Shown here piece after piece: positions 18,021 to 26,269 of a stretch of 64,000 nucleotides of DNA; the stretch's first letter is position 1; the number at the start of each line of letters is the position of its first letter. The stretch covers positions 1,488,001-1,552,000 of the forward strand of contig NZ_CP041356.1 in assembly GCF_006965445.1 (NCBI RefSeq). The letters run 5' to 3'. Under the pieces are notes generated by a model, which did no database searches, had not been told where the DNA came from, and saw only the letters and a program-made list of their open reading frames with translations. The position numbers and the translations under genes are program-made. This DNA comes from Lactococcus protaetiae. GTDB taxonomy: Bacteria; Bacillota; Bacilli; Lactobacillales; Streptococcaceae.

Positions 18021-18724
18021 TGATAGAAATTCAAGACTTGAAAAAGTCCTATGCTAATAATCAAGTTTTAAAAGGTGTCAATCTGACGATTGAGAAAGGC
18101 TCTTGTACAGCGCTTGTCGGTAATAATGGCTCTGGAAAATCAACGATTGTTGATATTATCACAAAATCTAAAAAGGCAAATAGTGGACAAATCAACTATG
18201 ACTTTGATGAGCAAAAACTTTTTGAGCATATTGGTGTGCAGCTACAAAATGCTGACTTTGACCAGCGCTTAAAGGTCAAGGAAATCATTCGACTCTGGCG
18301 TGATATTTATGGAGAGCCAGACGCTGAAATTGCACAATTTATCAAGATTTTGGGCATTGATGAAATCATGAATCAGCGTTCAACGAAGTTATCTGGTGGA
18401 CAAAAACAGAAGTTGAGTATTTTGCTCTCTGTTTTTCATCAGCCAGAGCTGTTGATTTTGGACGAGCTGACGACAGGCTTGGATGCAGCGACACGTGAAG
18501 ATGTGCGCGAATTTATCCGTGAATACAATAACAAAGGTAAAACAGTCTTTATCGTCAGTCATTACATGGACGAGGTTGAGGCGCTCTGTGATGTTGTTCA
18601 TTTCCTCAAAGATGGTGTAATTTTTGAATCAGGAAATCCAAAAGCGTTACTTGTCAAGCATGATGTGAAAAATCTGCAAGAATTTGTCCGAAAAAATATG
18701 AGAAAGGCGGTGAGCCATGTTTAA
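18017..18724 (+). CDS. ABC transporter ATP-binding protein
   Basis: The 235-residue ATPase of an ABC-2-type exporter. Walker A GNNGSGKST spans residues 35-43, the signature LSGGQKQKLS begins at 125, the Walker B LLILDELTTGLD follows, and the switch histidine is in VSHYMDEVEAL. It powers the membrane partner encoded directly downstream, with which it overlaps by a few bases. The substrate is unknown. Confidence 0.93.
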   Translation: MMIEIQDLKKSYANNQVLKGVNLTIEKGSCTALVGNNGSGKSTIVDIITKSKKANSGQINYDFDEQKLFEHIGVQLQNADFDQRLKVKEIIRLWRDIYGEPDAEIAQFIKILGIDEIMNQRSTKLSGGQKQKLSILLSVFHQPELLILDELTTGLDAATREDVREFIREYNNKGKTVFIVSHYMDEVEALCDVVHFLKDGVIFESGNPKALLVKHDVKNLQEFVRKNMRKAVSHV

Positions 18725-19429
18725 AGGATTGATGAAATACCACGTTACGGTCTTGTCACGAGATTATATGAATGTACTTGTTGGACTGACGCTCCCTTTT
18801 ATCATGCTTTTTGCGATAAGTCGGCAAATCCCAGAAGCTGGACTTTCAGCTTTTCTTGAAAGCCACTTTGTCCTTTGGCTTTTTATCTCAGGCTTGTTTT
18901 TGACCTTCTTTGGCGTCGCATGGGACACATTCACACAAGAAAAACTCGCTTTCTTCGCCGCTTACGGATGACACCAGTGACGGCAAAGGACTTCCTGCTC
19001 ACAGGATTTACAGCTTGTCTGCCAATTTTGACAACAATGGCAGTCGCTCTGCTTGCGGTCATGAATCTCCAGATGGGCAAAGATTTGAGCGGTAGAAGTT
19101 GGTTGAGCTTTACGATTGCGCTATTCATCAGCTTTGTCATGTGTTATCTGATGAGTATGTTTATGGCAAATATCGTAGCAAATGCAAAAATGTCAGAATC
19201 ACTGATGTATATCGGATTTTTCAGCTTAATTGGGCTCCTGCAATTTCAGCAGATTTTTCCAGAAAGCATCAGACAAATCTTGGACTACCTACCCAATTTT
19301 AGTGCATTAGAGATGATGCATATCGCATGGACTGGCGGTAACATCTTTGCAAGTGCGGCACTTTACATCACGCTTGTTTGGACTGTAGGCTTTGCTTTGC
19401 TCACTGTGAAATTTTTCAAATACGAATAA
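18717..19429 (+). pseudogene. ABC-2-type permease, frameshifted
   Basis: The membrane partner of the preceding ATPase. The first frame (from MFKGLMKYHVTVL) stops at 18971 after EKLAFFAAYG; the next frame continues as RMTPVTAKDFLLTGF to 19429, with six hydrophobic segments in total. Restoring one T in the TT at 18962 joins them as FFAALRMTPV. The simplest reading is a one-base homopolymer deletion, real or technical. If real, the exporter is inactive. Confidence 0.85.
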
Positions 19430-19434
19430 GGGCT

Positions 19435-19510
19435 ATTTCCGAACAATAGCAAGATAAAAAAGTTTGACTTTAGACTCAGGCTTTTTTATTTTTGTTGTTC
19501 GGGCTAAAAT
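19435..19510 (+). promoter_or_regulatory. purD promoter with PurBox
   Basis: ATTTCCGAACAAT (19435-19447) matches 13/13. The -10 TAAAAT starts at 19505, exactly 70 bases later. A second CCGAAC core lies inverted at 19497-19502 instead of the direct box B seen at purM and purK. The -10 ends 6 bases before the purD ATG. Confidence 0.88.
19456..19487 (+). terminator. Hairpin terminator between purD PurBox and -10
   Basis: AAAAAAGTTTGA pairs with TCAGGCTTTTTT (two G-U pairs) around an 8-base loop. It probably ends transcripts from the ABC exporter operon. Confidence 0.7.
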
Positions 19511-19516
19511 GAAAGT

Positions 19517-20764
19517 ATGAATAAAAAAATGAGAATTTTGGTGATTGGTAGTGGTGGACGTGAGCACGCGATTGCAAAGAAGTTCACGCAGAGTGCTCAG
19601 GTGAGTGAGGTTTTTTGCGCACCAGGGAATGCTGGTATGAAAAAAGACGGAATTCACATTGTCAATATTTCCGAACTTGATAATGAAAATTTAGTCAAAT
19701 TTGCTCTAAATCAAAACATTGACTTGACTTTTGTTGGTCCTGAAACAGCCTTGATGAATGGTGTAGTTGACGCATTTGATGCAGTTGGATTACGAATATT
19801 TGGACCGACAAAAGCGGCGGCTGAGCTTGAGGGCTCAAAGGATTTTGCCAAGCAAATCATGAAAAAATATGGGGTGCCAACGGCGGACTATGCGACTTTT
19901 GAGGGGCTGGACGAGGCGCTAGCTTATGTGCGAGAAAAGGGCGCACCGATTGTCATCAAGGCTGATGGCTTGGCGGCTGGCAAAGGTGTGACGGTGGCAA
20001 TGGACTTGGAAGTTGCTGAGGCTGCTCTGGCTGATATTTTTGAGGATGGACGAGGAAAAGTTGTCATTGAGGAATTTTTAGATGGCGAAGAGTTCTCTTT
20101 GTTTAGTTTTGTGCATGAGGGCAAGATTTATCCAATGCCGATTGCGCAAGACCACAAGCGTGCTTTTGATGGCGACAAAGGTCCGAATACTGGGGGGATG
20201 GGTGCTTATTCGCCTGTTTTACATCTGCCACAAAGTGTGGTGGACGAAGCGCTTGAGCGTGTCGTTAGACCGACAGTTGCAGGGCTGATTTCCGAGGGGA
20301 AATCCTTTACTGGCGTGCTTTATGCAGGTTTGATTTTGACTGCTAATGGTGTAAAAACGATAGAGTTCAATGCTCGTTTTGGCGACCCTGAGACGCAGGT
20401 CGTTTTACCACGCTTGACAAGTGATTTGGCGCTTGCGCTTGACGCGATTTTGGACGGACGCGAGCCAGAGCTGACATGGCTTGAAAATGGTGTCACGCTT
20501 GGCGTTGTCGTGGCGTCTAGTGGTTATCCTGCAACAAGTACGAAAAATCTGGAAATACCGAACATTCCAGCTGATTTGAATGTTTACTATGCGGGTGTCG
20601 CAGAAAAATCAGGCAAGCTTGTAAGTAACGGTGGTCGTGTCTATTTAGTCTCTGAAACAGGCATTGATGTCGCAAGCACACAGAAATCCCTTTATGAAAA
20701 ATTAGCGAAATTGGATAATCAAGGAATGTTTTATCGGCATGATATAGGTTCGCGTGGATTATGA
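19517..20764 (+). CDS. purD: Phosphoribosylamine-glycine ligase (GAR synthetase)
   Basis: PurD joins glycine to phosphoribosylamine with ATP, the second step of purine synthesis. The 415-residue ATP-grasp enzyme begins MRILVIGSGGREHAIA from the second ATG (19529) or MNKK-MRIL from 19517. IKADGLAAGKGV binds ATP and IEFNARFGDPE binds metal; the EEFLDGEEFS and DHKRAFDGDKGPNTGGMG loops are intact. No ribosome site is visible, and the predicted start of transcription falls on the ATG, so the mRNA may be leaderless. Its stop overlaps the start of the next gene. Confidence 0.95.
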   Translation: MNKKMRILVIGSGGREHAIAKKFTQSAQVSEVFCAPGNAGMKKDGIHIVNISELDNENLVKFALNQNIDLTFVGPETALMNGVVDAFDAVGLRIFGPTKAAAELEGSKDFAKQIMKKYGVPTADYATFEGLDEALAYVREKGAPIVIKADGLAAGKGVTVAMDLEVAEAALADIFEDGRGKVVIEEFLDGEEFSLFSFVHEGKIYPMPIAQDHKRAFDGDKGPNTGGMGAYSPVLHLPQSVVDEALERVVRPTVAGLISEGKSFTGVLYAGLILTANGVKTIEFNARFGDPETQVVLPRLTSDLALALDAILDGREPELTWLENGVTLGVVVASSGYPATSTKNLEIPNIPADLNVYYAGVAEKSGKLVSNGGRVYLVSETGIDVASTQKSLYEKLAKLDNQGMFYRHDIGSRGL

Positions 20765-21040
20765 GCAAGATCCTTGTAAGTGCTTGTCTAGCAGGCTTTC
20801 CATGTCGTTATGATGGAAAAGCGAAAACAAATGAAGAAGTTGTAGCGCTTGTAAAACAAGGCCTTGCAATTCCAATCTGTCCTGAGCAACTTGCGGGTTT
20901 GGCGACTCCAAGACCTCCAATGGAAATCTTAGGAGAGCGAGTTGTAGCCGTTACTGGTGAGGCATTCACTGAGGAATTTTCCTATGGTGCAAGGGCAACT
21001 TTGCACTTGGCACAAAAATTTGGATGTAGTCAAGCGATTT

Positions 21041-21156
21041 TGAAGTGATTACTTCATCATTAGGGGAGGTTTTTCCCTAATGATGTTAGTAGAACGAACG
21101 CAAAGCTTAGTGCTGCTTATCCTCTAAAGGAGGATTTAGCAGTCACTTGCTTGGTG
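21041..21156 (+). repeat. BOX-like three-stem repeat, copy E2, inside DUF523
   Basis: TGAAGTGATTACTTCA, then stem TCATTAGGGGA/TCCCTAATGA, then AGTAGAACGAACGC and the third stem (CCTC/GAGG tip, TTAGTGCTGC and CACTTGCTTGG arms). GAAG occurs at both edges, consistent with a 4-base target duplication. Confidence 0.9.
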
Positions 21157-21267
21157 GAAGTCTGGTAGTCCATCTTGTGGATTTGGGCTGATTTATGACG
21201 GCACATTTTCAGGTCAGATGATTGCTGGAAATGGGATAACTGCGCAGTTACTTGCCGACAATGGAAT

Positions 21268-21376
21268 TGAAGTGATTACTTCATCAGTGGGGATACCCAC
21301 TGATGTTAGTAGAACGAATGCAAAGCTTAGTGCTGCTTATCCTCCAGAGGAGGATATAGCACGCACTTGCTTGGTG
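21268..21376 (+). repeat. BOX-like three-stem repeat, copy E3
   Basis: The stem is TCAGTGGGGATACCCACTGA with a minimal loop; the third stem tip is CCTCC/GGAGG. Unlike E2 it has no stop in the DUF523 frame and supplies about 36 codons, including VSRTNAKLSAAYP. Confidence 0.9.
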
Positions 21377-21390
21377 AAAATGGAGAGTAG

Positions 21391-22121
21391 ATGATTTTTG
21401 TTTTCGATATAGATGGGACGATTTGTTTTAACGGTGTAAAAATCGCTGATGACATTCTGTCAGCACTGACAGCGCTTGAAAAACACGGTCATCAGCTCGT
21501 TTTTGCTTCAGCTCGTCCTGTCAGAGATATGCTGCCTCTACTGGCAAATTTTTCTGAAAATTTTCTCATCGGGGGAACGGTTCGATTGTTCGGAAAAATG
21601 AACAGATTGAAATTGTAAAAGCGATTGGAAACTCTGACTTTGAATGGCTTAGAAAGTTTGTTATTTCAGGGAATTTGGACTATCTCGTAGATACTGACTG
21701 GGACTATGCACTGAAAAATCAGCATGATGAAATCACGAACATTAACCAGAAAATCGACCAAAATCATCTGGCGAAAAATATCTCGTTGAATGAAATTGCG
21801 CAAGCGATAAAGTTCAATATCTTGAATTTTTCAGGAGATGAAGTAGCGTTCAATAAGTTGAACGTTGAAATCATTCGCCATGAGAACACGAAAAGCCTTG
21901 ATATCACTGCAAAGAATATCAATAAATACACAACATTCAGAAGATATTTTCCATCAGAAAACTACATTGCGTTTGGCAATGATGCAAATGATGTAAAACT
22001 TCTGAAACACGCAGCATATTCTGTTGCAATCGGCGACAATCCTGCATTGAATTTTGCAGATGAATACTTGTCAGCACTGACAATGACACAATTTTTGAAG
22101 GAGAAAAAATGGCAGAAGTAG
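21391..22121 (+). pseudogene. HAD-IIB (Cof-type) phosphatase, frameshifted
   Basis: A HAD hydrolase with FDIDGTICFNG at the start (catalytic D5 and D7) and YIAFGNDANDVKLLKHA near the end, characteristic of Cof-type sugar-phosphate phosphatases. The first frame stops at 21618; the second carries the rest to 22121. Adding one A to GGGGGAA at 21571-21577 gives IGGNGSIVRKNEQIEIVKAIG, a continuous protein. The start overlaps the previous stop (ATGA) with a GGAG site. Palindromes at 21457-21472 and 22068-22083 encode LSALT. Confidence 0.85.
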
Positions 22122-22594
22122 CAATCATCATGGGTTCCAGCTCAGATTGGGCAACCATGAAAAATACAGCAGATTTATTAGATGAATTTGGCGTTGAGTA
22201 TGAAAAATTAGTCGTATCGGCTCATCGGACCCCTGAATTGATGGCAGATTTCGCACATAGCGCGCGCGAAAAAGGCTACAAAGTGATCATTGCTGGGGCA
22301 GGAGGAGCCGCGCATTTGCCAGGAATGACGGCAGCAATGACGACGCTCCCAGTGATTGGCGTTCCCGTCAAATCTCGCTCCTTATCTGGCTTAGACAGTC
22401 TCTACTCCATCGTCCAAATGCCCGCAGGCGTCCCTGTGGCGACAATGGCAATCGGCGATAGCGGTGCCAAAAACGCAGCGCTCTATGCCGTTCAGATACT
22501 CGCTGTCAGTGATGAAGCCTTGCATGAGAAATTGGTAAATTATCGGGAGCAGGCTAAAAAAATGGTTGAAAAATTAAATCATGATTTAGTTTAA
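22109..22594 (+). CDS. purE: N5-carboxyaminoimidazole ribonucleotide mutase
   Basis: PurE isomerises N5-CAIR to CAIR, working with PurK. The 161-residue protein shows the class I signature: [10 protein letters not shown] at the N terminus, SAHRTPE, and [12 protein letters not shown]. Its AAGGAG site lies in the last codons of the HAD gene, with which it overlaps by 13 bases. In the order purD-(DUF523-HAD)-purE-purK, two unrelated genes sit within the lactococcal purDEK cluster. Confidence 0.96.
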   Translation: MAEVAIIMGSSSDWATMKNTADLLDEFGVEYEKLVVSAHRTPELMADFAHSAREKGYKVIIAGAGGAAHLPGMTAAMTTLPVIGVPVKSRSLSGLDSLYSIVQMPAGVPVATMAIGDSGAKNAALYAVQILAVSDEALHEKLVNYREQAKKMVEKLNHDLV

Positions 22595-22663
22595 TTTAAT
22601 GGGCGTATGATTTAAAATACAATCATTGAGGAATCTGTAAACACAATTATCTTAACAAATATA

Positions 22664-22739
22664 AAATCCGAACATTGGTTCGGTTTTTTTAATTTAATAC
22701 CTTTTTTTAGGAGAAATTTCCGAACAAAAGTCGTAAAAT
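22664..22739 (+). promoter_or_regulatory. purK promoter with two PurBoxes
   Basis: Box A is AAATCCGAACATT (22664-22676, 13/13); box B is ATTTCCGAACAAA (22716-22728). The -10 TAAAAT starts at 22734. Spacings are 52 and 70, as at purM and purH. Box A forms the left arm of the purE terminator. Confidence 0.87.
22668..22690 (+). terminator. purE terminator overlapping a PurBox
   Basis: CCGAAC pairs with GTTCGG around ATTG, followed by seven Ts. The stem sequence itself is the PurBox core and its complement. Confidence 0.8.
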
Positions 22740-22743
22740 TTAG

Positions 22744-22792
22744 TTATATAAGGCAGATTCTAAAAGCATTTTAGAAGTTAAACAGTATTAGA
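22744..22792 (+). repeat. R4-type repeat, partial copy in the purK leader
   Basis: TTCTAAAA/TTTTAGAA hairpin followed by AAACAGTATTAGA, the right end of R4. Confidence 0.55.
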
Positions 22793-22806
22793 AAAGGGTT
22801 GACAAA

Positions 22807-23907
22807 ATGTCAAATAAAAAGAAAACAATTGGAATTATTGGTGGTGGGCAGCTTGGTCAAATGATGGCTATTTCGGCACAATACATGGGACACAAAGTCA
22901 TTACGCTAGACCCGAATCCGACCTGCTCAAGCAGTAAGGTGTCTGATGAGATGATTGTGGCGGATTATGATGATGTCGAGAGTTTGCTGAAACTTGCTTA
23001 TGCTTGTGATGTCATCACTTATGAGTTTGAAAATGTAGATGCGGTGGCTTTGCACCAAATCGAGAGTTGTGTCGCGATTCCTCAGGGCATTCGCTTACTT
23101 GAAATCACACAAAATCGTAAGTTTGAAAAGAAATTTTTAACTGATGAGGCAAAAGTCCATGTAGCCCCTTGGCAATTGATTTCAAATGTTTCTGATTTGC
23201 CTCATCATGTTGTGAAAAAACAGGTTTTGAAAACTACAACAGGTGGATATGATGGGCATGGACAGGTTGTTTTGAAAACGGATGAAGATTTGATTGCAGC
23301 ACGTCAATTGGCAACTGCAACGGAATGTGTGCTGGAAGATTTTGTCCCATTTGAACGTGAGATTTCTGTGATAATGTCCGGAAATGGCGAACTATTTGTT
23401 GCTTTTCCGTTAGCGGAAAATGCTCATAGTGAAAATATTCTACATCGCACGATTGCACCTGCGAGAATTAGTGAAGAGGTTGCTGAAAAAGCGCGTCAAA
23501 TGGCGTTTGATATTGCGCGTGAATTGAGTCTTGCAGGAACTTTATGTGTAGAAATGTTTTTGACAGCCGATGGGGAGATTTTTGTGAATGAATTAGCCCC
23601 TAGACCACATAATAGTGGGCATTACACGATTGAAGCGTGTGACTTTTCACAGTTTGATTTGCATATCAAAGGTGTGTTAGGAGAAAAACTGCCAGAGCCT
23701 CAGCTTTTAAAAGCAGCAGTAATGCTGAATGTCTTGGGACAACATGTTGAACCAGTCAAACAGCTCACGGTTTCCCATCCTGACTGGCACCAGCATGATT
23801 ATGGTAAGCCAGAGGCAAAGCACAATCGTAAGATGGGACATATCACGATTTTGACAGATAGTTTTGCCGAAACCTTGAAAGAAATTGAGCAAACAAAGAT
23901 TTGGTAA
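22807..23907 (+). CDS. purK: N5-carboxyaminoimidazole ribonucleotide synthase
   Basis: PurK is the ATP-grasp enzyme that carboxylates AIR with bicarbonate to N5-CAIR, the substrate of PurE. The 366 residues begin with the family motif IIGGGQLGQMMA. LKTTTGGYDGHGQ contacts ATP and the FVNELAPRPHNSGHYTIE segment is the hallmark of PurK. AAGGG precedes the ATG. It has its own PurBox promoter and is followed by a strong terminator. Confidence 0.97.
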   Translation: MSNKKKTIGIIGGGQLGQMMAISAQYMGHKVITLDPNPTCSSSKVSDEMIVADYDDVESLLKLAYACDVITYEFENVDAVALHQIESCVAIPQGIRLLEITQNRKFEKKFLTDEAKVHVAPWQLISNVSDLPHHVVKKQVLKTTTGGYDGHGQVVLKTDEDLIAARQLATATECVLEDFVPFEREISVIMSGNGELFVAFPLAENAHSENILHRTIAPARISEEVAEKARQMAFDIARELSLAGTLCVEMFLTADGEIFVNELAPRPHNSGHYTIEACDFSQFDLHIKGVLGEKLPEPQLLKAAVMLNVLGQHVEPVKQLTVSHPDWHQHDYGKPEAKHNRKMGHITILTDSFAETLKEIEQTKIW

Positions 23908-23950
23908 AACACAAAAAAACACGGTAACCAGCCGTGTTTTTTTGTGTTTT
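23906..23950 (+). terminator. Strong terminator after purK
   Basis: A 19-bp stem with arms AAAACACAAAAAAACACGG and CCGTGTTTTTTTGTGTTTT around a 7-base loop. Confidence 0.92.
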
Positions 23951-24052
23951 AGGAGTAAACTTAATGAAAAAGTTTTATTGGAATGACTTTATTATAGACA
24001 ATCTTACTTAACATTTACTAAAGTAAGGCTAAAATGAGACTAAAATAATAAA

Positions 24053-26203
24053 TTATTTACTCAAGGAATAAGGAAGTTCAGAATCCTTGTATTGCTGCGG
24101 ATTTGGTACGATGCCTAGTTCAAATTTTATTTCTCCACCAGCCATTAAATCATCATGATGGAAAAATGTTGTGCTGACCGTTTTTTTGTTAGTGCTGACA
24201 GATTGAACAAACATTTGCTGTGGCTGATTTGGTTCTGACAAAATCGTCAAATCTTTGCCTGAACTCAAATGCATCACTGCTTTATCCCATAAAGGCAGCC
24301 CAATCACGTACTCAAGCGAAGCAGCAGTAACAGGGTAAAAACCAAGACTTGAAAAGATATACCATGCCGCCATCGTGCCATTGTCTTCATCTCCTGGATA
24401 GCCGTCTGGTGTGTCATCAAAAGTTTGCGCGAGCAGATTTTTAATCAAAGGTTGCGCCATCCACGGCTTGCCGATGTAGCTGAACAGGTAAGGATAATGG
24501 AAACTTGGCTGATTGGAAATCGCGACTTGCCCGAACTCCAGTGCTGCCATCTCACTCATTTCGTGAATTTCAAAGCCATACCCTTCAACATTGAAATTTG
24601 GTCGCTGGTTGCAAAGGGCAATCAATTTCTGTTCAAAATGATCTGCGCCACCGTGTAAATTGATCAAGCCAGCAAAGTCTTGAAAAACAGACCAAGAGGT
24701 TTGCCAAGCAGAGCCTTCCGCATAATCACGACCCCAGCGGATATCAAGAAAATCAGGTCGAAATTCGCCATTTTCGTCTTTTGCTCGCATAAATCCAGTT
24801 GTCTTATCAAAAATATTGCGATAGTTGAGCGCTTGTTTGGCATAAAAATCTGCCGTTTCACTGTCGCCAACAACTTTTGCAACGCGCGAAATACAATAAT
24901 CCGAAAACGCATAATCTAGCGTGTGGTTGACCGATTCATGATGATTAAACGGCACGTAGCCGTATTTCAAATAATCCGCTGTGCCTTGCCGTCCATAGTT
25001 TGGATTGTCAGATTGCACAGTTGCTGATTTTTTCATTGCGCTCAAAAACTCAGGCATCAAATCGGGTCGAATGCCTTTTGCTGCGGCATCAGCAATGACA
25101 GCGTCAATCAAAGTTCCAGGCATTAAACCACGTTCGTCAGGCGATAACCATTTCGGTAAAAAGCCTGTTTCGCGATAAGAATTTAAGAAACCTTCCAGCA
25201 TATCGCCGTATTGCTCCACAGCGATGAGCGAATAAAGCGGATAGACGGTGCGAAAAGTGTCCCAAAAACCGTTATTCGTATAAAGCGGACCAGATTTGAC
25301 CGATTGGTCAAAGGTATCATAATGAATTTTCTTTCCATTCTGGTCAAATTCGTAAAAAGTCTGTGGAAATAAGAAAGTCCGATACAGATTGTGATAGAAA
25401 GTCGAGACTTGACTTGCATCATGATGTTCAAGCTCAATCTTAGAAAGCTGTTCAGACCATGCTTTTTCGGCGTTTTCGAGATAGTTTTCAACTGACCAAT
25501 CTTGTTCTCTTGAAAGATTTAATTTTGCTTGGTCAAATGAGATAAATGAAGTGCCAAAACGGACAATTTGCTTGCTGACCGCTCCAAAATCAATTCTGAC
25601 AGCGCCATCAGTGTCTGTCAAATCGCTGTCAGTGCTGACAGGGCTGTCAAAAGCCATGACGACATAAAATTTGAAATCCTTATCTTCACATCCTGCAAAA
25701 TTCACGACTGAAAAGGCGATTTCGTTTTCTGTCAGTACTGACAGCTCATATTTTCCAGGTAAATGCAACATCAGCGCATTGTCATGAACGGCTGAATTTT
25801 TGAAGACCATTTCCAAAACACCGCCATACATTGATGGAATCAAGCGTGAAGTGATTTGGTAGCGCAACTGCGTCAACTTTATCTGTGCGGGGGTCATCAC
25901 AGCTTCACTTGGACGATACGACGAAATCGTGTGCCAGAGGGATGTTTCAGGCAAATGGCCTGCCACAGGTGTCAACGTAAAATGAGAAAAATCGCCCATC
26001 CACGGACTCGGCTGATGGGTCAGACGATAGCCCTCAAACGTTCGGTCTTCTGGATGAAACCACCATGCTCCCTTGCTATCAGCCGTTGAAGGGGAAAAAT
26101 AATTCATTCCCCAAGGCAGTCCAGTGTAGGGCAAACAATTTCCGTGAGAAAAACTGCCCGAATTTGCCGTTGCATGACGTGTGTCGATTGTGTTGAGGTT
26201 CAT
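24053..26203 (-). CDS. GH92 alpha-1,2-mannosidase
   Basis: A 716-residue glycoside hydrolase of family 92, a calcium-dependent inverting exo-alpha-mannosidase. Family marks are NNGFWDTFRTVYPL, the catalytic-loop GYPGDEDNGTMAAWYIFSSLG and FHYPYLFSYIG. It would remove alpha-1,2-linked mannose from high-mannose N-glycans. There is no signal peptide, so it acts in the cytoplasm after import. AAAGGAG precedes the ATG. It lies downstream of the regulator gene on the same strand, so they may share a transcript. Two GTCAGNNCTGAC palindromes (25626-25641, 25729-25744) lie in it. Confidence 0.93.
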   Translation of the reverse strand: MNLNTIDTRHATANSGSFSHGNCLPYTGLPWGMNYFSPSTADSKGAWWFHPEDRTFEGYRLTHQPSPWMGDFSHFTLTPVAGHLPETSLWHTISSYRPSEAVMTPAQIKLTQLRYQITSRLIPSMYGGVLEMVFKNSAVHDNALMLHLPGKYELSVLTENEIAFSVVNFAGCEDKDFKFYVVMAFDSPVSTDSDLTDTDGAVRIDFGAVSKQIVRFGTSFISFDQAKLNLSREQDWSVENYLENAEKAWSEQLSKIELEHHDASQVSTFYHNLYRTFLFPQTFYEFDQNGKKIHYDTFDQSVKSGPLYTNNGFWDTFRTVYPLYSLIAVEQYGDMLEGFLNSYRETGFLPKWLSPDERGLMPGTLIDAVIADAAAKGIRPDLMPEFLSAMKKSATVQSDNPNYGRQGTADYLKYGYVPFNHHESVNHTLDYAFSDYCISRVAKVVGDSETADFYAKQALNYRNIFDKTTGFMRAKDENGEFRPDFLDIRWGRDYAEGSAWQTSWSVFQDFAGLINLHGGADHFEQKLIALCNQRPNFNVEGYGFEIHEMSEMAALEFGQVAISNQPSFHYPYLFSYIGKPWMAQPLIKNLLAQTFDDTPDGYPGDEDNGTMAAWYIFSSLGFYPVTAASLEYVIGLPLWDKAVMHLSSGKDLTILSEPNQPQQMFVQSVSTNKKTVSTTFFHHDDLMAGGEIKFELGIVPNPQQYKDSELPYSLSK

Positions 26204-26269
26204 TTCAACTCCTTTGGGATAAGATTTAATAAGCGATTGAGTTCAATCGTTGATAAAATTAGAGCAACA

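Larger units (their letters stand above)
20761..21394 (+). pseudogene. DUF523 (YbbK-like) gene split by a BOX-like repeat
   Basis: The N-terminal part reads ILVSACLAGFPCRYDGK and EQLAGLATPRPPMEI, typical of DUF523, and stops at 21048 where repeat copy E2 begins. The conserved second half resumes after the repeat at about 21159: SGSPSCGFGLIYDGTFSG and NGITAQLLADNGIEVI. Removing 21041-21156 plus keeping one GAAG restores the frame (AILK-SGSPSCG). The C terminus is itself made by another copy (E3), read in frame to a TGA at 21392-21394 that overlaps the next ATG. DUF523 function is not settled. Confidence 0.85.

Noticed and set aside
23964-24011. A 15-codon open frame (MKKFYWNDFIIDNLT) with AGGAG upstream, after the purK terminator
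   Set aside because: Too short, no relatives recognised and no promoter of its own; it may be a gene remnant.
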